A stretch of DNA of 64,000 nt from Geomonas propionica (GCF_016458235.1 NZ_JAEMHK010000016.1:62001-126000), one strand, 5' to 3'; shown: positions 19,301 to 27,303, counted from the stretch's first letter. Numbers and translations: made by a program. Notes: generated from the letters alone by a model not told the origin.

Positions 19301-21647
19301 GCACCGTTTCCAGCACCTCGGCGATGTAGCCGCGGGTCTGGAAGGGATACTCTGAACCCGGCAGCCGCTCGGCGGCCCGCGCGATCAAACGATCCCCCTC
19401 CTTGAGGGCATCCTTTCCGGGGAGGTAGGTGTAGCAGAGACCGGCACCGTACAGGAGCACCGGGTCGTCCGGGTAGGACTGCAGCATCTTCTGGTACAAG
19501 GCCAACAGTTCCGGGGCCTGACCTTGGGCGGCGACGGACTTGATGTAGCCGCGATGGGCCTCGAGACTCCTCCCCTCGTAGCGGATCAGGTCCAGGAAGG
19601 CGGCACGGGCGGCGGAGACCTCGCCCAGGCGGTACAGGCTCTCGCCCGCGGCGAGGCTCTTTCTCAGGTAGGCGGCGCGGGCGAGCTGGTACAGCGGCGC
19701 ATCTTCGGGATGCTCCCCCATTTCCTTCTCGTAGAGCGCCGTCGCCTCGCCGTAGCGCTCCTCGCGGTAGAGGATTTCGGCCAGCGCGAAGCGGGCCGCG
19801 GCGGTCGGTGTGGCAATGGCGGGGAACTGCTCCAGCACGGTGCGATAGGCGTCCTTGGCGCGGACCCAGTCGCCGCCGCGGTAGGCCAGGTCGCCGACCC
19901 GGTTCCAGGCGCCCATGGCGAGGCGCGGCAGAGTGGTGCGGTACTGCTCGGCCAGGGCCGCCAGGCGCTCCCGCGCGTCGGCGTTTTTCGCCGTCAGCTG
20001 GTCCAGGATCTCGGCGATGGCCGCCTCGGCCCACTGTTCCTGCCGGTCGTACTTCTTGGCCACCTCGACCAGGGCCGCAACCGCCCCCTCTCCCCCCTCG
20101 ATGCGGGCCAGCAGCCGCGCACGGCGGTAGGCAGCCTCGGCCAGGATGTCAGGAGCGGCGGCAGCCTCGGCCAGCGCCTTTTCGAAGCGGGCGATGGCGG
20201 CCAACTGGTCCTCGGCGCCGGAGCCGTACTCGGCCTCGAGCCGAGCGCCGTCCACCAGGGCCCGCGCCGTAGCGTCCGCTCCCTTCCCCTTCGCCGCGCG
20301 CAACATATTTTCCTGAGCATCGGCGATGACACTCTTGCGTCGTCCCGCGACCACCACCTCTTCGCTGCGGCTGGCGGCTTCCAGGCGTAGCTGGGCGATG
20401 TCGGCCAGGGCCGCTTCCGGGAAGGCGGCATAGCGAAGGGCGGCCTCGGCGTAGCGATCTTCGGCTTGGCTCCGCTCGCCGGCCTGCTCCATGAGCCTGG
20501 CCAGGGCCAGCGACGCCAGCGCCCCTTCCCGGGTCGGCGCGTCTTCCCGCGCCAGCACGCGCAGGCAAGCAAGCCGCGCGGTGGCCGGGTCCGCCGGCTG
20601 GCGCTCCAGGATCACCCGGGCGACCTGCCACTGGGCGGCGGCGTCCGCCTGTTCCGGGATCTCGCCCGAAGCCGGCAGAGACAGCACCTGCCCCCCCGCC
20701 GCCGCACCCGCCACGAAGAGCACACGCTCTCCGGCCGGGATCGGGGCCGCGGTGGAAAGAAGTCCAGAAGTAAGCGGGAAAGCGGCCGGGAAACCGTGGC
20801 TCCCGTCGCGCTTGAGCTGCAGCCGGAACACGGCGCCCCCGTCCGGCCCGTTGGCCGTATCCCCAGCCGGGGGCGCGAACCGGGTGAAGAGGAGGGTGTC
20901 GGCATCCTGCCAGACCGGGTAGAGATCGCGCTCGGCGCCGGCGGTCAACTGGGTCAGGCGCCCTCCCTTCTCCCAAAGCCAGAGGTCGCCGCCGGGATCC
21001 TTGTCGCGGGAGACGAAGGCGATCCGGTTGCCGTCAGGGGATACTGCCGCAAAGGCGGCGGCGATGGCGATGGGAAGCGTCTCCCCTTTGCCGGTGGCAA
21101 GCTCCAGGCGCACCAAGTCGCGGTGCTCGGCGCCGGGGAGCTGACGCTGATAGTAAATGGCACTGCCGTCGGGGGCGAACCCCGGAGCGTCCTCGCCGGC
21201 ATCGTTGCCCGTCAGCCGGCGCGGTTCGGCGCCCGGCTTGGCCAGGTCGACGAGCCAGATGTCCCCCTTCAGGTCGTCGCGCTCGTCGGCGTAGGCGAGC
21301 CTGGTCCCGGTGGCGTCGAAGGCGGGAGCGGAGATGCGCACCGGCCCCTTGGTCAGCAGGCGCGGCAGTTCGGCAACGTTGCCGGCGGGGTGCAGCCAGA
21401 GCTCGTATCCTGCGTCACCCTTCTCCACCGTGGCGATCCACCTGCCGTCCCGTGAGCGGGCAACGTAGAGCACCGACTGCGGTGTGTAGACCGCCGGCAT
21501 CGGCGCCACCTCCGGGCGCGAGCGCGGGGCCGGGCGCGGGGCGGCCGGGGCCAGCAGTTCCTCCCCCAGCGGCACCGCCTGAGCCGTCCCGGTCAGGAGC
21601 GCGGCGAGGGCCAGCAACAGGGTGATCTTCCTGGTCGCGGCGTTCAT
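13320..21647 (-). CDS. Giant exported beta-propeller/TPR/CHAT-domain protease-like protein
   Basis: A 2775-residue protein. It starts with a Sec signal peptide (ITLLLALAALLTGTAQA). About residues 60-330 have TolB/WD40-like repeats (VYTPQSVLYVARSRDGRWIA, FAPDGSAIYYQRQ, VSPDGNRIAFVSRD). A very long array of TPR-type helices follows (about 350-2350), and a CHAT domain closes the protein. In CHAT the caspase-like dyad is conserved: His about 2643 (IIHLASHGEFD) and Cys about 2688 (LVVLSACQTGLGD), followed by GTHALVSSLWRVSD. CHAT proteins are caspase-like peptidases; most known TPR-CHAT proteins are cytosolic, so export is unusual. The ATG at 21647 overlaps the preceding stop as ATGA. Residues about 1300-1340 are low-complexity Pro/Gly, encoded by an in-frame palindromic repeat. 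Substrate and trigger are unknown. Confidence 0.9.
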   Translation of the reverse strand: MNAATRKITLLLALAALLTGTAQAVPLGEELLAPAAPRPAPRSRPEVAPMPAVYTPQSVLYVARSRDGRWIATVEKGDAGYELWLHPAGNVAELPRLLTKGPVRISAPAFDATGTRLAYADERDDLKGDIWLVDLAKPGAEPRRLTGNDAGEDAPGFAPDGSAIYYQRQLPGAEHRDLVRLELATGKGETLPIAIAAAFAAVSPDGNRIAFVSRDKDPGGDLWLWEKGGRLTQLTAGAERDLYPVWQDADTLLFTRFAPPAGDTANGPDGGAVFRLQLKRDGSHGFPAAFPLTSGLLSTAAPIPAGERVLFVAGAAAGGQVLSLPASGEIPEQADAAAQWQVARVILERQPADPATARLACLRVLAREDAPTREGALASLALARLMEQAGERSQAEDRYAEAALRYAAFPEAALADIAQLRLEAASRSEEVVVAGRRKSVIADAQENMLRAAKGKGADATARALVDGARLEAEYGSGAEDQLAAIARFEKALAEAAAAPDILAEAAYRRARLLARIEGGEGAVAALVEVAKKYDRQEQWAEAAIAEILDQLTAKNADARERLAALAEQYRTTLPRLAMGAWNRVGDLAYRGGDWVRAKDAYRTVLEQFPAIATPTAAARFALAEILYREERYGEATALYEKEMGEHPEDAPLYQLARAAYLRKSLAAGESLYRLGEVSAARAAFLDLIRYEGRSLEAHRGYIKSVAAQGQAPELLALYQKMLQSYPDDPVLLYGAGLCYTYLPGKDALKEGDRLIARAAERLPGSEYPFQTRGYIAEVLETVHGEQGGLERALNLYRRAKLLNHPQENPENSANLSLNIGNIAYLLGRNATAWSFYSQRLAAKVPFDNVDTELLFEQRYGAVAFQVGEKQAAIDGYGRALKLAESRLEPARSLEQFGRLTRRVNERIFAGQKLSAQQEQRLSEQQAINADLELLGADRVEAPPAPGWQKFDAALRALLVRQRKLVAAACAGVAQGDKFLLELNGMASAVEREQDNVPRLVETTAELHDRLGLANFDAERFQPALPHFDQAYRLNRALGRHANLAANRRSASIAAYRQAETASGAEKKRLLLLSRDGFTDVLSLLDQYPPEKKSAPKRGGGLINVSANVALNKGGATEAAYGFSAEQERRLAQSYLARIATDLGDNAAAEKLFKELLGRYPERVEQVAEGDLFGVGLLSHRAAQLAYARGDRAAAAAGFRKATAVALKNGNAVGAMLNLVNWGMLLPGDAAPGEVAEFLESQAACSALADSYRDALPPDAVARYGNDAGAILARLASGRADDVTRQALLYRAVAVWDRVLPSPPPPLTGGGRGVGDLAKGTDLPSGTFPHPQPPPARGGGEVNREASHARLAARLNRAATLAALGLSEAAQAGYTAALAEARAAGNDAMVWRAQAALGDYDAALKVLDRLPPTDYDLRLGELTERFSPRIEAVTAKDPEQGFALVERISELERVQILGRSLLGVDDDATVDLLRKAAPHLAELDRVRAALTKAAPEDAAYLKLRAQQEETVLDALLGKKLELLPPYYAVAGPGALRLAASSAALSAGNANERERFAALLTSFRKECSSGKGGKLCQALTPQPAEAIDVMERLPGRPVLRLVALPGDRFLVFTFGAKDGVRAETLLRTAVPSRLNDPAQVAIYERPEQFASAQPLSWGVSASQLLKSVEGRRPLRSQVLDPAGLWPAQSPFAKLPADSRLGRLPDAHTLALPAAVGLLPAAPNRPGAGGAYSAAWEDAAGVRHDLVQLADGDSVSLLLAPKGGTGQAWYLGQLASLIGVPSVLLADRFADLTPFVKSYADRSLAQARRELPGDWLLIGDWGGDAAESAKLAKKLFNDYVKKAVQSHNDGRYAQALALFDNALVVAEATPELAKNRAALHRHARESAFGAGFTERAVSHADSLVQRLAKEKPYSAEHADALLRLGLLQGRLEHFKEATAALKEGISIFADLGLAKDQAAALSDFGVVMENAVDYPAARSLFEEAAGLRAQLKDELNLADQYRNLGRIFDLRLNQFAVAESYYRKAQDLYAKNGNAALEAETILERGRCQRLLGNFPAADTLYREALAKVGNTELKTRMRIVLEQGNNAWFQGRYQEAFDLREQVEKAALKENWALEQVMAKNTGGLIWWTLGDNRRALVELRQALDLAGKLEVRRDESATTLNNIGLVRRESGDYQGALESLGQALAIDRALGSRWAIAYDLRNLGQTRLKMGDPAGALKLLTEAAGLADAIGDKVNQAKIHLALGDARARSNQGGPAAESYGKALELADAMLLREVRWRALLGLARLKEQAGDRDGAVVSYGQALETVEGLRAEIKLDQLKDGFLADKMDVYQGLVGLLVELGRNDEAFAVAERSRARNLIDILGRQRLSLAGGPDQDLYDRQGRLREQIQEQEQLALQAANPAERAMYAAALDKLRGEYQDLLLDIERRRPELLSLVKVTPVTVAEVEKLLEPGVTLLSYYQLPDRLLCWRLERQGSRLFVLKAPAREVAEKIATYRRMLQNLEPLEQNSRELYRLLLSEPLAGVPEGQTVGIVPHGSLHYLSFATLYDGRDYLVDRHTLFHLPAASVYRHTLARRQAGKNLRILAIGNPDLGNASLDLPFAEKEAGTLRWNYSDVTTLTRERATESWVRDNIAKFGIIHLASHGEFDTVNPLFSSIRLAKDGKNDGRLQAEEVFGLDIKADLVVLSACQTGLGDVKSGDDVIGMNRAFLFAGTHALVSSLWRVSDVSSAILMKQFYRDYSRSDKAQALRLAMLHVRKRYPHPGYWGAFVLTGDYK
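17628..17749. repeat. C/G-rich palindromic repeat element inside the CHAT gene, kept in frame
   Basis: Two imperfect palindromes (CTCCCC-TTGCGGGAGGGGG near 17634-17654 and CCCTCCCGTCAAGGGAGGGG near 17721-17740) face each other about 70 bp apart. Their sequence resembles the intergenic repeats at 28756-28850 and 34575-34600. In the CHAT reading frame it encodes a Pro/Gly-rich insert (PSPPPPLTGGGRG ... PHPQPPPARGGGEV) between TPR helices, without a stop or frameshift. Confidence 0.75.
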
Positions 21648-22315
21648 CGGGTTACCCATTTCCCGTCGTCCTCCTGCACCTTGGTGCCGGGGGCGCTGTT
21701 CTGACGGTTCACCCGCGCGAAGACCTTGCGGATGGCGGGGAGGTCCTTGGCGGTGAAGTTCTCGTTGGTCTGCACTACCCTCAGCATCAGGATTTCACGG
21801 GAGCGGTTCACTTCATTGACCACCTGGCGGAACTCGCCCTCGCCGAAGCGCCCGGCGAAAGCCTTCAAGTCGGCCGGTGCCTTTTCGGGAACCTCGCGGC
21901 TAAAGCTGGTCAGTGTCCCCTCCAGGTTTTCCCCCACCCAGCCCAGGCGTTTCAGGGCCTCGACATCGTCGGCGTGGAACGCGATATTCTCCAGCGCCTG
22001 GGCCGCTTCCTGCTGTTCCGGCGAATGCTTGGGAGGCGTTTCCACCTTGCCCGTCGGCGATACCCCGCGCACCGACGCCACAAGGAGCACGTCCTCGGAG
22101 AGTGCGTTGTAGGTCCCCAGTACCTGGTTTTCCAGCGAGGTCCGCTCGCTCACCACGTTGACGTCGACCTTGGCCAGGGTGCAGCCGGTCGTTGCGAGCA
22201 GGAGCACGGCAAAGGACAGCCGGGCCAGTATGGACAATGGACAATGGACAATGGACAGCGAACGGCGCTGCAAACGTTGAACGTCACGCGTTGAACGTGT
22301 TTTAGATACCCGCAT
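21644..22315 (-). CDS. DUF1318-like lipoprotein with repeat-derived N-terminal extension
   Basis: A 223-residue protein with a lipobox (FAVLLLATTGC) preceded by an unusually long N-terminal region of about 33 residues. The mature part (ENQVLGTYNALSEDVLLVAS, later SREILMLRVVQTNENFTAKD and RKVFARVNRQNSAPG) resembles DUF1318/YdbL-type proteins. The start is set by a strong GGAGGAGCA before the ATG at 22315, overlapping the end of the AsmA-like gene. The N-terminal extension is encoded by tandem repeats, so the original signal peptide probably began right at this start before repeat insertion. In enterobacteria, ydbH (AsmA-like), ynbE (lipoprotein) and ydbL form an envelope lipid-transport operon; the gene pair here looks analogous. 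The stop overlaps the CHAT start (ATGA). Confidence 0.78.
   Translation of the reverse strand: MRVSKTRSTRDVQRLQRRSLSIVHCPLSILARLSFAVLLLATTGCTLAKVDVNVVSERTSLENQVLGTYNALSEDVLLVASVRGVSPTGKVETPPKHSPEQQEAAQALENIAFHADDVEALKRLGWVGENLEGTLTSFSREVPEKAPADLKAFAGRFGEGEFRQVVNEVNRSREILMLRVVQTNENFTAKDLPAIRKVFARVNRQNSAPGTKVQEDDGKWVTR
22235..22300. repeat. Tandem microrepeats within the lipoprotein signal region
   Basis: Three head-to-tail copies of a TGGACAA unit (TGGACAATGGACAATGGAC region, 22235-22256) are followed by two TTGAACGT-type units (22278-22298). On the coding strand they encode TRSTRDVQRLQRRSLSIVHC and onward, inserted between the start codon and the hydrophobic signal core. The repeats are simple and need no mobile enzyme. 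Confidence 0.7.
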
Positions 22316-25300
22316 TGCTCCTCCTTTTCAGGGACGGCTTTCCTTTTTCGTCGATCACCAGGGTGTCGGAACGGACCAGGTCCAACAGGGTCCGGGACGA
22401 GGCGATGGAGACGAGGAGCCGCTTCAACTCGTTTTGGATGGGAAGCTCGGAGAGACGCAGTCGCTCGATCCTCGGGATGGCAATGTCGAGCCCCTTCACG
22501 GCCAGTTCTCCCTCGCAGTCGAGGGCGCCGTCGACGGCGCTGACCCGCAATCCCTTCAAATCTGCGGTCTGCAACGATTTTCGCTGCGCCACGATCTTCT
22601 CGTTGCGCTGGTACGGGTCGAGCGCGAACAGGGCGCGGTCCAGGATGCGCGAACTGAACCGGCGCAGGTTCAGGTTGAGGCGCATCCCCTCCAGGAGCGC
22701 GCGCTGCTCGGTGGCAAGCGGCGCCGACAGACTCAGTTCGCCGGTCAATTCCCCTTCGCCGCCCGGACGCTGCCCCCCCGCCGCGGGGAACAGGAGCACC
22801 GGATCAAGCTTCGAGAAGTTGAAATAGGTGGTGAGCACCGGAACCTCGCGGGAGAGATCGATCATGCCGCGTGCCCGCACGGTCCCGCCCCCCACTTCGG
22901 CCTGAAAGAAACTCAAACCTAAAGCCTCGGGTTCGAGCAGGAGGTCCGCCTCCAGTGCGCTGGCCTCGATGGGCACAGCGCCGGACTTGAAGGATGCACG
23001 CTGGATGCCGATCTTGCGTGGTGCGCCCATCAGCCCGCGCAGGTCCTCGTAGATGCGGGAGGCGAGATCCGAATCGACAGCGCCCAAGGGAGCCACCGGC
23101 GCCGGCCGCACCAAGCCGGTCGAAAGCGGCACCCATTCCTCACCCTTCCCCTGCGCCTGGGCCAGGGCGTAACTGCGGTCCAGCACCAGGTCGGCCCGGA
23201 CGCCGCTGGCCGCCACCCCCTTACCGTCCGCCACGCCGAAGTCGCGGCACTTGCCGTAGCCGCGCACCCTCAACTCGCGCGCCGCGGTGAGGTCTATGCG
23301 CGCGCCGGCTGAGACATTGCCCGCCAGTTGCCACCCCGCCAGCACCTTCTTGGCCTCGGCCGGGAAGTTCCCGTCCATGTGGGCGAACATGGTGGCGTCC
23401 AGGCGTCGCAGAAGCGTCGCGGCGTCGAACTTGCCCCCCTGGTCCTCCAGGAGCGCGTCGATGCGCCCGACGGTGAGGTCGGCGATCTGCGAGAGCCCCA
23501 ACGAGGCGACCTTCAACTCCTCGGTGAGCCGCAACTCCTTCCACCCCGCCAGCTCGCCTTGCAGGGTCAAGGTCCCCGCCTGCAGCGGCAGCGTGCCGGC
23601 CGTGCCGGAGAGGCCACTGAGCGAGGCGAAGCGGAACGCGCCATCGACCGTGAGCGGCTCGCCGGGGCGCGGCAGGGCAAGGCGCAGTTGCGGTGCGGTG
23701 GTGAGCCCCTGTACCCGGTAGGTACCTTTGGCATTGGGGAGACGCAGATCCAGGTCGTTCAAGGTGAGCGCCAAGTCGGCGCGATCCAGCAAGGCGAGAC
23801 TTCCCTTCGCCTTGCGCAGCGGGTTCTCTTCTTTGGGGAGTTGGGCTACTGGCAGGGGCGCAGCGACATCCCAGGTGGCGGCGGCAAGGCCGGTGGCGTC
23901 GAAGCCGGCGGGGAGGAACGGGCGCGCGACCGGCATCAGGCGGCGCAGATCGAGACGCAGATTTCCTTTGCTGGCGGCGAGCTGCCGCCCTTGCCCGGTC
24001 AGCGCCGCTTCGGCATCCAGCACCAGGGCGTCGGATGCGGAGAGCGAGCAGGTGGCGCGCTGCACGGTCGGGCTCCCTTGCCCCTTGGGCGGCAGATGTA
24101 CCCCCTCGACGGCAAGGCGGGCGTTGAACGGCCGCAGCGTCACCTCTTTGCCCTGTTGGTGCGCCTGCACGCTCTTTGCGGAAACCTGCAGCGCCGGGAG
24201 CGCCAGATCGAGGGCGCCGCCGGAAAAGGCGCGGGCCTTGAGCTCCAGCTCCTCCCGCAACTGCTCCAGCGCCAGTTCGTTACCCACGCCGACCCGTTCC
24301 AGTTCCAGCTTCTGCCGGGCGTCGACCAGGGCGCGTTTCCCCTTCAGGTCGATCTCGGTCAGGACGAGGCTCACGCCCCCCTTCATGCCGTCGATCCGTA
24401 CCGGCTTCTTCCCCGCCAGGTCGAGGCGGCGCCCGGACCAGGAGAGATCCGCCGCGACGCGCATGGGCTTCATCTTTTTCAGGGGGATGATGCCCTTGTC
24501 TATGGAGAGAGTTATCCCCTCCCCTTGCAGCGGGCCGCCGGCGAGCGCCAGTTGCAGCCGCGGCAGGTCCAGCCCCAGCTTCTCGATCTGCACCGTGCCG
24601 TCGTTGCCCGGGCCCTGCAGCCGCGCGCTCAGCCGGGTGAGGGAGGCCGTACCTTGGAGATCCCGCACCGGCAGGGTTTTCGGCAGGAAAGGCGCCGCCA
24701 CCTGCCGGGCCCGCCCCAGGTCCAGGCGCAACGGCCCCAGCTCCGCCGCTACGCTGCGCGACTTTTCGGTGGGGCGGTCGACCAGCGCGTGCCAGGAGGC
24801 AGTGATGAGTCCCGGGCTGCTCAGACTCCCTTCGTCGAAAGCGACCTGCTGGCGCTGGTGGTTACTGACCAGTTTCTGGCGCAGATGCAGGTCAAGCGGC
24901 GCGAGGCTCCCCTTCCTACCCGGGAGCCGGCTCACCGCCAGCCGGTCGCCGTCCAGCGCGAGCGCCATGCGCAGGTCTCCCGCCCGATCGGTCTGGGCCT
25001 TGAGGTCCAGCGCCAGCTTGCCGCCCACGTCCGGAAGGGGCTTCTTGACGAAGGGCGCCGCCAGTCGAACCAGCTCCGGCAGGGAGAGTGCCAGGTTTGC
25101 CTTGAGCCCCTCCGGCCGGGTCACCCCGCCAGCTGCGCTGAGCGCGACGCCGGGAAGATCCACCCGTGCCGTCAGGGAAGCCGCCGCGGGCTTGATGCGG
25201 TAGGCTGCGGTGACGAGGTCGGCGACCTCCACGCTCAGTCTGATCGGCTGCGCCTTGCCGGCGTCCACCGCGACTTGCCCGGAAAGGGACGTGCGGATGG

Positions 25301-25919
25301 GGAGCTTGCTCAGGGAAGGTGCGGTGAGACCGAAGGAAAAGTCACTCAAGAGCGCTTCGCGCTTGGAAACGGGATCGGCGTAATAGATCTTCATGGGGGA
25401 AGCCTGGACCGACAGGCGCAGGTCGAGCGGCAGCGGCCACTCCAGGGACTGGAACTTCTGCACCCCTTCGGCGATGCGGGTGAGCGGATCCTTGACCGGC
25501 TTCGCCTCCGGGGGCTTCGGGGGCCCCGGAGCCAGTTCGGCCTCCAGCTTCTTTACCTTGAGGTCGAGGCTCACGCACCAGCGCCCGGTCGCCTTGTCAC
25601 GGGAAACGTCCGGCTCGAGTTTCATGTGTTGCAGGGAAGCGTGCACCAGGGGCGGCGGTCCGTCCCCCAGCACCAGCCCGGTAAGGGCGATGCCATCGGT
25701 CCAGGAGACCTTAAGGTCGGACCAGGAAACCGGCTTTTTCAGTGCCTTGGAGATCCCCAACCGCAGCAGGGACTGTGCGGGGTCGGTAGAAAGGATGGCC
25801 GGTAGCGACACCACCAGCAACACCAGCAGGAGCAGGGCGGAGAACGTCAGGGTGCAGCCGACGAAGATGACGCGTCTGACGCGAAGGGTACTGATGTAAG
25901 AGAGGAGGCGACGGAGCAT
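22302..25919 (-). CDS. AsmA/YdbH-like envelope protein
   Basis: A protein of about 1205 residues with one N-terminal membrane anchor (VIFVGCTLTFSALLLLVLLVVSLPAIL) followed by a long beta-rich periplasmic region made of repeated beta strands. Terms such as KPVSWSDLKVSWTDGIALTG near the N-terminus and FNFSKLDPVLLFPAAGGQRP near the C-terminus fit the AsmA/TamB/YdbH superfamily, which forms bridge-like channels moving phospholipid between inner and outer membrane. The closing segment (ALDPYQRNEKIVAQRKSL) is DUF-like. The ATG at 25919 is chosen; the frame extends to a TTG at 25964, and neither has a good ribosome-binding site. It is the first gene of the DUF1318-CHAT-SH3-M48 operon, so all products probably work at the envelope. 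Confidence 0.8.
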   Translation of the reverse strand: MLRRLLSYISTLRVRRVIFVGCTLTFSALLLLVLLVVSLPAILSTDPAQSLLRLGISKALKKPVSWSDLKVSWTDGIALTGLVLGDGPPPLVHASLQHMKLEPDVSRDKATGRWCVSLDLKVKKLEAELAPGPPKPPEAKPVKDPLTRIAEGVQKFQSLEWPLPLDLRLSVQASPMKIYYADPVSKREALLSDFSFGLTAPSLSKLPIRTSLSGQVAVDAGKAQPIRLSVEVADLVTAAYRIKPAAASLTARVDLPGVALSAAGGVTRPEGLKANLALSLPELVRLAAPFVKKPLPDVGGKLALDLKAQTDRAGDLRMALALDGDRLAVSRLPGRKGSLAPLDLHLRQKLVSNHQRQQVAFDEGSLSSPGLITASWHALVDRPTEKSRSVAAELGPLRLDLGRARQVAAPFLPKTLPVRDLQGTASLTRLSARLQGPGNDGTVQIEKLGLDLPRLQLALAGGPLQGEGITLSIDKGIIPLKKMKPMRVAADLSWSGRRLDLAGKKPVRIDGMKGGVSLVLTEIDLKGKRALVDARQKLELERVGVGNELALEQLREELELKARAFSGGALDLALPALQVSAKSVQAHQQGKEVTLRPFNARLAVEGVHLPPKGQGSPTVQRATCSLSASDALVLDAEAALTGQGRQLAASKGNLRLDLRRLMPVARPFLPAGFDATGLAAATWDVAAPLPVAQLPKEENPLRKAKGSLALLDRADLALTLNDLDLRLPNAKGTYRVQGLTTAPQLRLALPRPGEPLTVDGAFRFASLSGLSGTAGTLPLQAGTLTLQGELAGWKELRLTEELKVASLGLSQIADLTVGRIDALLEDQGGKFDAATLLRRLDATMFAHMDGNFPAEAKKVLAGWQLAGNVSAGARIDLTAARELRVRGYGKCRDFGVADGKGVAASGVRADLVLDRSYALAQAQGKGEEWVPLSTGLVRPAPVAPLGAVDSDLASRIYEDLRGLMGAPRKIGIQRASFKSGAVPIEASALEADLLLEPEALGLSFFQAEVGGGTVRARGMIDLSREVPVLTTYFNFSKLDPVLLFPAAGGQRPGGEGELTGELSLSAPLATEQRALLEGMRLNLNLRRFSSRILDRALFALDPYQRNEKIVAQRKSLQTADLKGLRVSAVDGALDCEGELAVKGLDIAIPRIERLRLSELPIQNELKRLLVSIASSRTLLDLVRSDTLVIDEKGKPSLKRRSNAGI

Positions 25920-26024
25920 CAGCAAAAATCCCACAGGTATGCTGGAATAGCGAAAGGTGGGCAAGAAATTAAGCTAGGTGCCTTGTTATCATCTCCGTCA
26001 TTTAAAGTCAAACTCGTTTGCCCC

Positions 26025-26447
26025 TCAAGAATCGGACTTCAGGTACCTGTGGCAGATGTAGCACAGCTCGTCGCCGTCTCTGACCAAGTGAGGCGGCGGC
26101 TTCGTAAGGTCATGGCAGGAAAGACAGGTGAGCTTACCGCCCTCCAGTACGCACCCGGCAGCGAGAATGTCCGCCACAGGTGCAAAATCTTCCACCGTCT
26201 TAGGGGGAGGATAGCTGCGCATGACGGGATGCTCGTTCGTGTATAGACAGTGATCGTGGAGACAAACGGAAACCGGCCGTTTCGAGCCTGCCGAATGACA
26301 TGCCAGGCACTCTGCCATGGTAAGGATGTGGTTGGCGCCGGTCAAATGGTCGAGGTTGGCGTCTCCCACCTTGAAAAAGAACATGCCACCCAAGGCAACA
26401 GCTATCATCGCTTTCAGCCTTAAATGCACCTTCCCTGAACTAAGCAT
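26025..26447 (-). CDS. Small triheme c-type cytochrome
   Basis: A 140-residue protein with an N-terminal hydrophobic segment (MIAVALGGMFFF), probably an uncleaved anchor or poor signal peptide, and three CxxCH haem motifs: AECLACHS, LTCLSCHD and ELCYICHR. An extra CLHDHC sequence lies between the first two. The spacing of motifs and the PPPHLVRDGDELCYICH ending resemble the 'doubled CXXCH' type of multihaem cytochrome domain. It is likely a periplasmic electron carrier. AGGTG lies six nt before the ATG at 26447. It is a lone gene, divergent from the TetR operon with a 238-bp gap between them. Confidence 0.85.
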   Translation of the reverse strand: MLSSGKVHLRLKAMIAVALGGMFFFKVGDANLDHLTGANHILTMAECLACHSAGSKRPVSVCLHDHCLYTNEHPVMRSYPPPKTVEDFAPVADILAAGCVLEGGKLTCLSCHDLTKPPPHLVRDGDELCYICHRYLKSDS

Positions 26448-26685
26448 AAGGCACCTATGTGTTTAGACCGCCATTGAACTTCTTTAGACATCCAATGATT
26501 TATCTACCACTTTTGGCACATCGGCAATCATAGCACAGGGTCCAACGCAGACAACGAAAGTGCGATTATATTGGCCTCATTGGCGACGGGGCACGGCGCA
26601 TTATTTATGAGCATGCTCACTTTATATGTTGACGGCCACGACGCTTCTGTTATAGTGAGCGCGTTCATTTTACTTGGGAGAGTCG

Positions 26686-27303
26686 ATGCGCATCAGCGAG
26701 CAGGCAAAACAGTTGTGCCGGGCCCGGATCCTGGAAAAGGCTGCCGAGCTCTTTGCCGCGCGCGGCTTCGACCAGACTACCACCCGTGACATCGCGCTCG
26801 CGGCCGGCGTCGCCGCCGGCACCATGTTCAACTACTTCCCCAGCAAGGAAACCATGGCGATGACCATGGTGAACGAGGCGCTGGCGCGGGGACGGGAGGA
26901 ATTTCAGACCCGGCTCGACGGCAGCGAAGCGCTGGAGGAGGAGCTGTTCCTGCTGATCGGCACGGAACTGCGCCGCCTGCGCCCGCTGCGTCCCTTCCTG
27001 GGTCCGGTGCTGGAGCGCTCCCTGAGCACCTTCCCGCGCAAGAGCGTCTGCCCTGAGGGGGAAACGGCGCGCCAGGAGCACATGGAGTGCGTGCGGCAGG
27101 TCATGCGCCGCCACGGTTTCAGCGCCACCCCCGAAGACGTCGCCGGCACCATCTACTGGTCGCTCTACCTCGGCATCCTCGCCTCCTGGACCGGCGACCA
27201 ATCCGAAAACCAGGAAGCCTCCCGGGGCCTCATCGATTACGCCATCCGCACCTTCGTGCAGATGATCTCCGGCACCGCGCAGGGAGGCGACCATGGCCAC
27301 TGA
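26686..27303 (+). CDS. TetR/AcrR family transcriptional regulator
   Basis: A 205-residue regulator. The N-terminal TetR helix-turn-helix is clear (RILEKAAELFAARGFDQTTT, RDIALAAGVAAGTMFNYFPS). The C-terminal ligand domain is all-helical and not assignable to a ligand. The ATG at 26686 has GGGAG six nt upstream. Its stop overlaps the ABC1 kinase gene by 11 nt, so it heads an operon with the kinase, LolD-like ATPase, permease, LolA-like carrier and outer-membrane protein, and probably represses that operon (family precedent). The promoter and operator should lie in 26448-26685; no palindrome was clear enough to mark. Confidence 0.92.
   Translation: MRISEQAKQLCRARILEKAAELFAARGFDQTTTRDIALAAGVAAGTMFNYFPSKETMAMTMVNEALARGREEFQTRLDGSEALEEELFLLIGTELRRLRPLRPFLGPVLERSLSTFPRKSVCPEGETARQEHMECVRQVMRRHGFSATPEDVAGTIYWSLYLGILASWTGDQSENQEASRGLIDYAIRTFVQMISGTAQGGDHGH

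Noticed and set aside
13320-21647. CRISPR-associated TPR-CHAT (Csx29)
   Set aside because: No cas genes or arrays in the window, and the protein carries a Sec signal.
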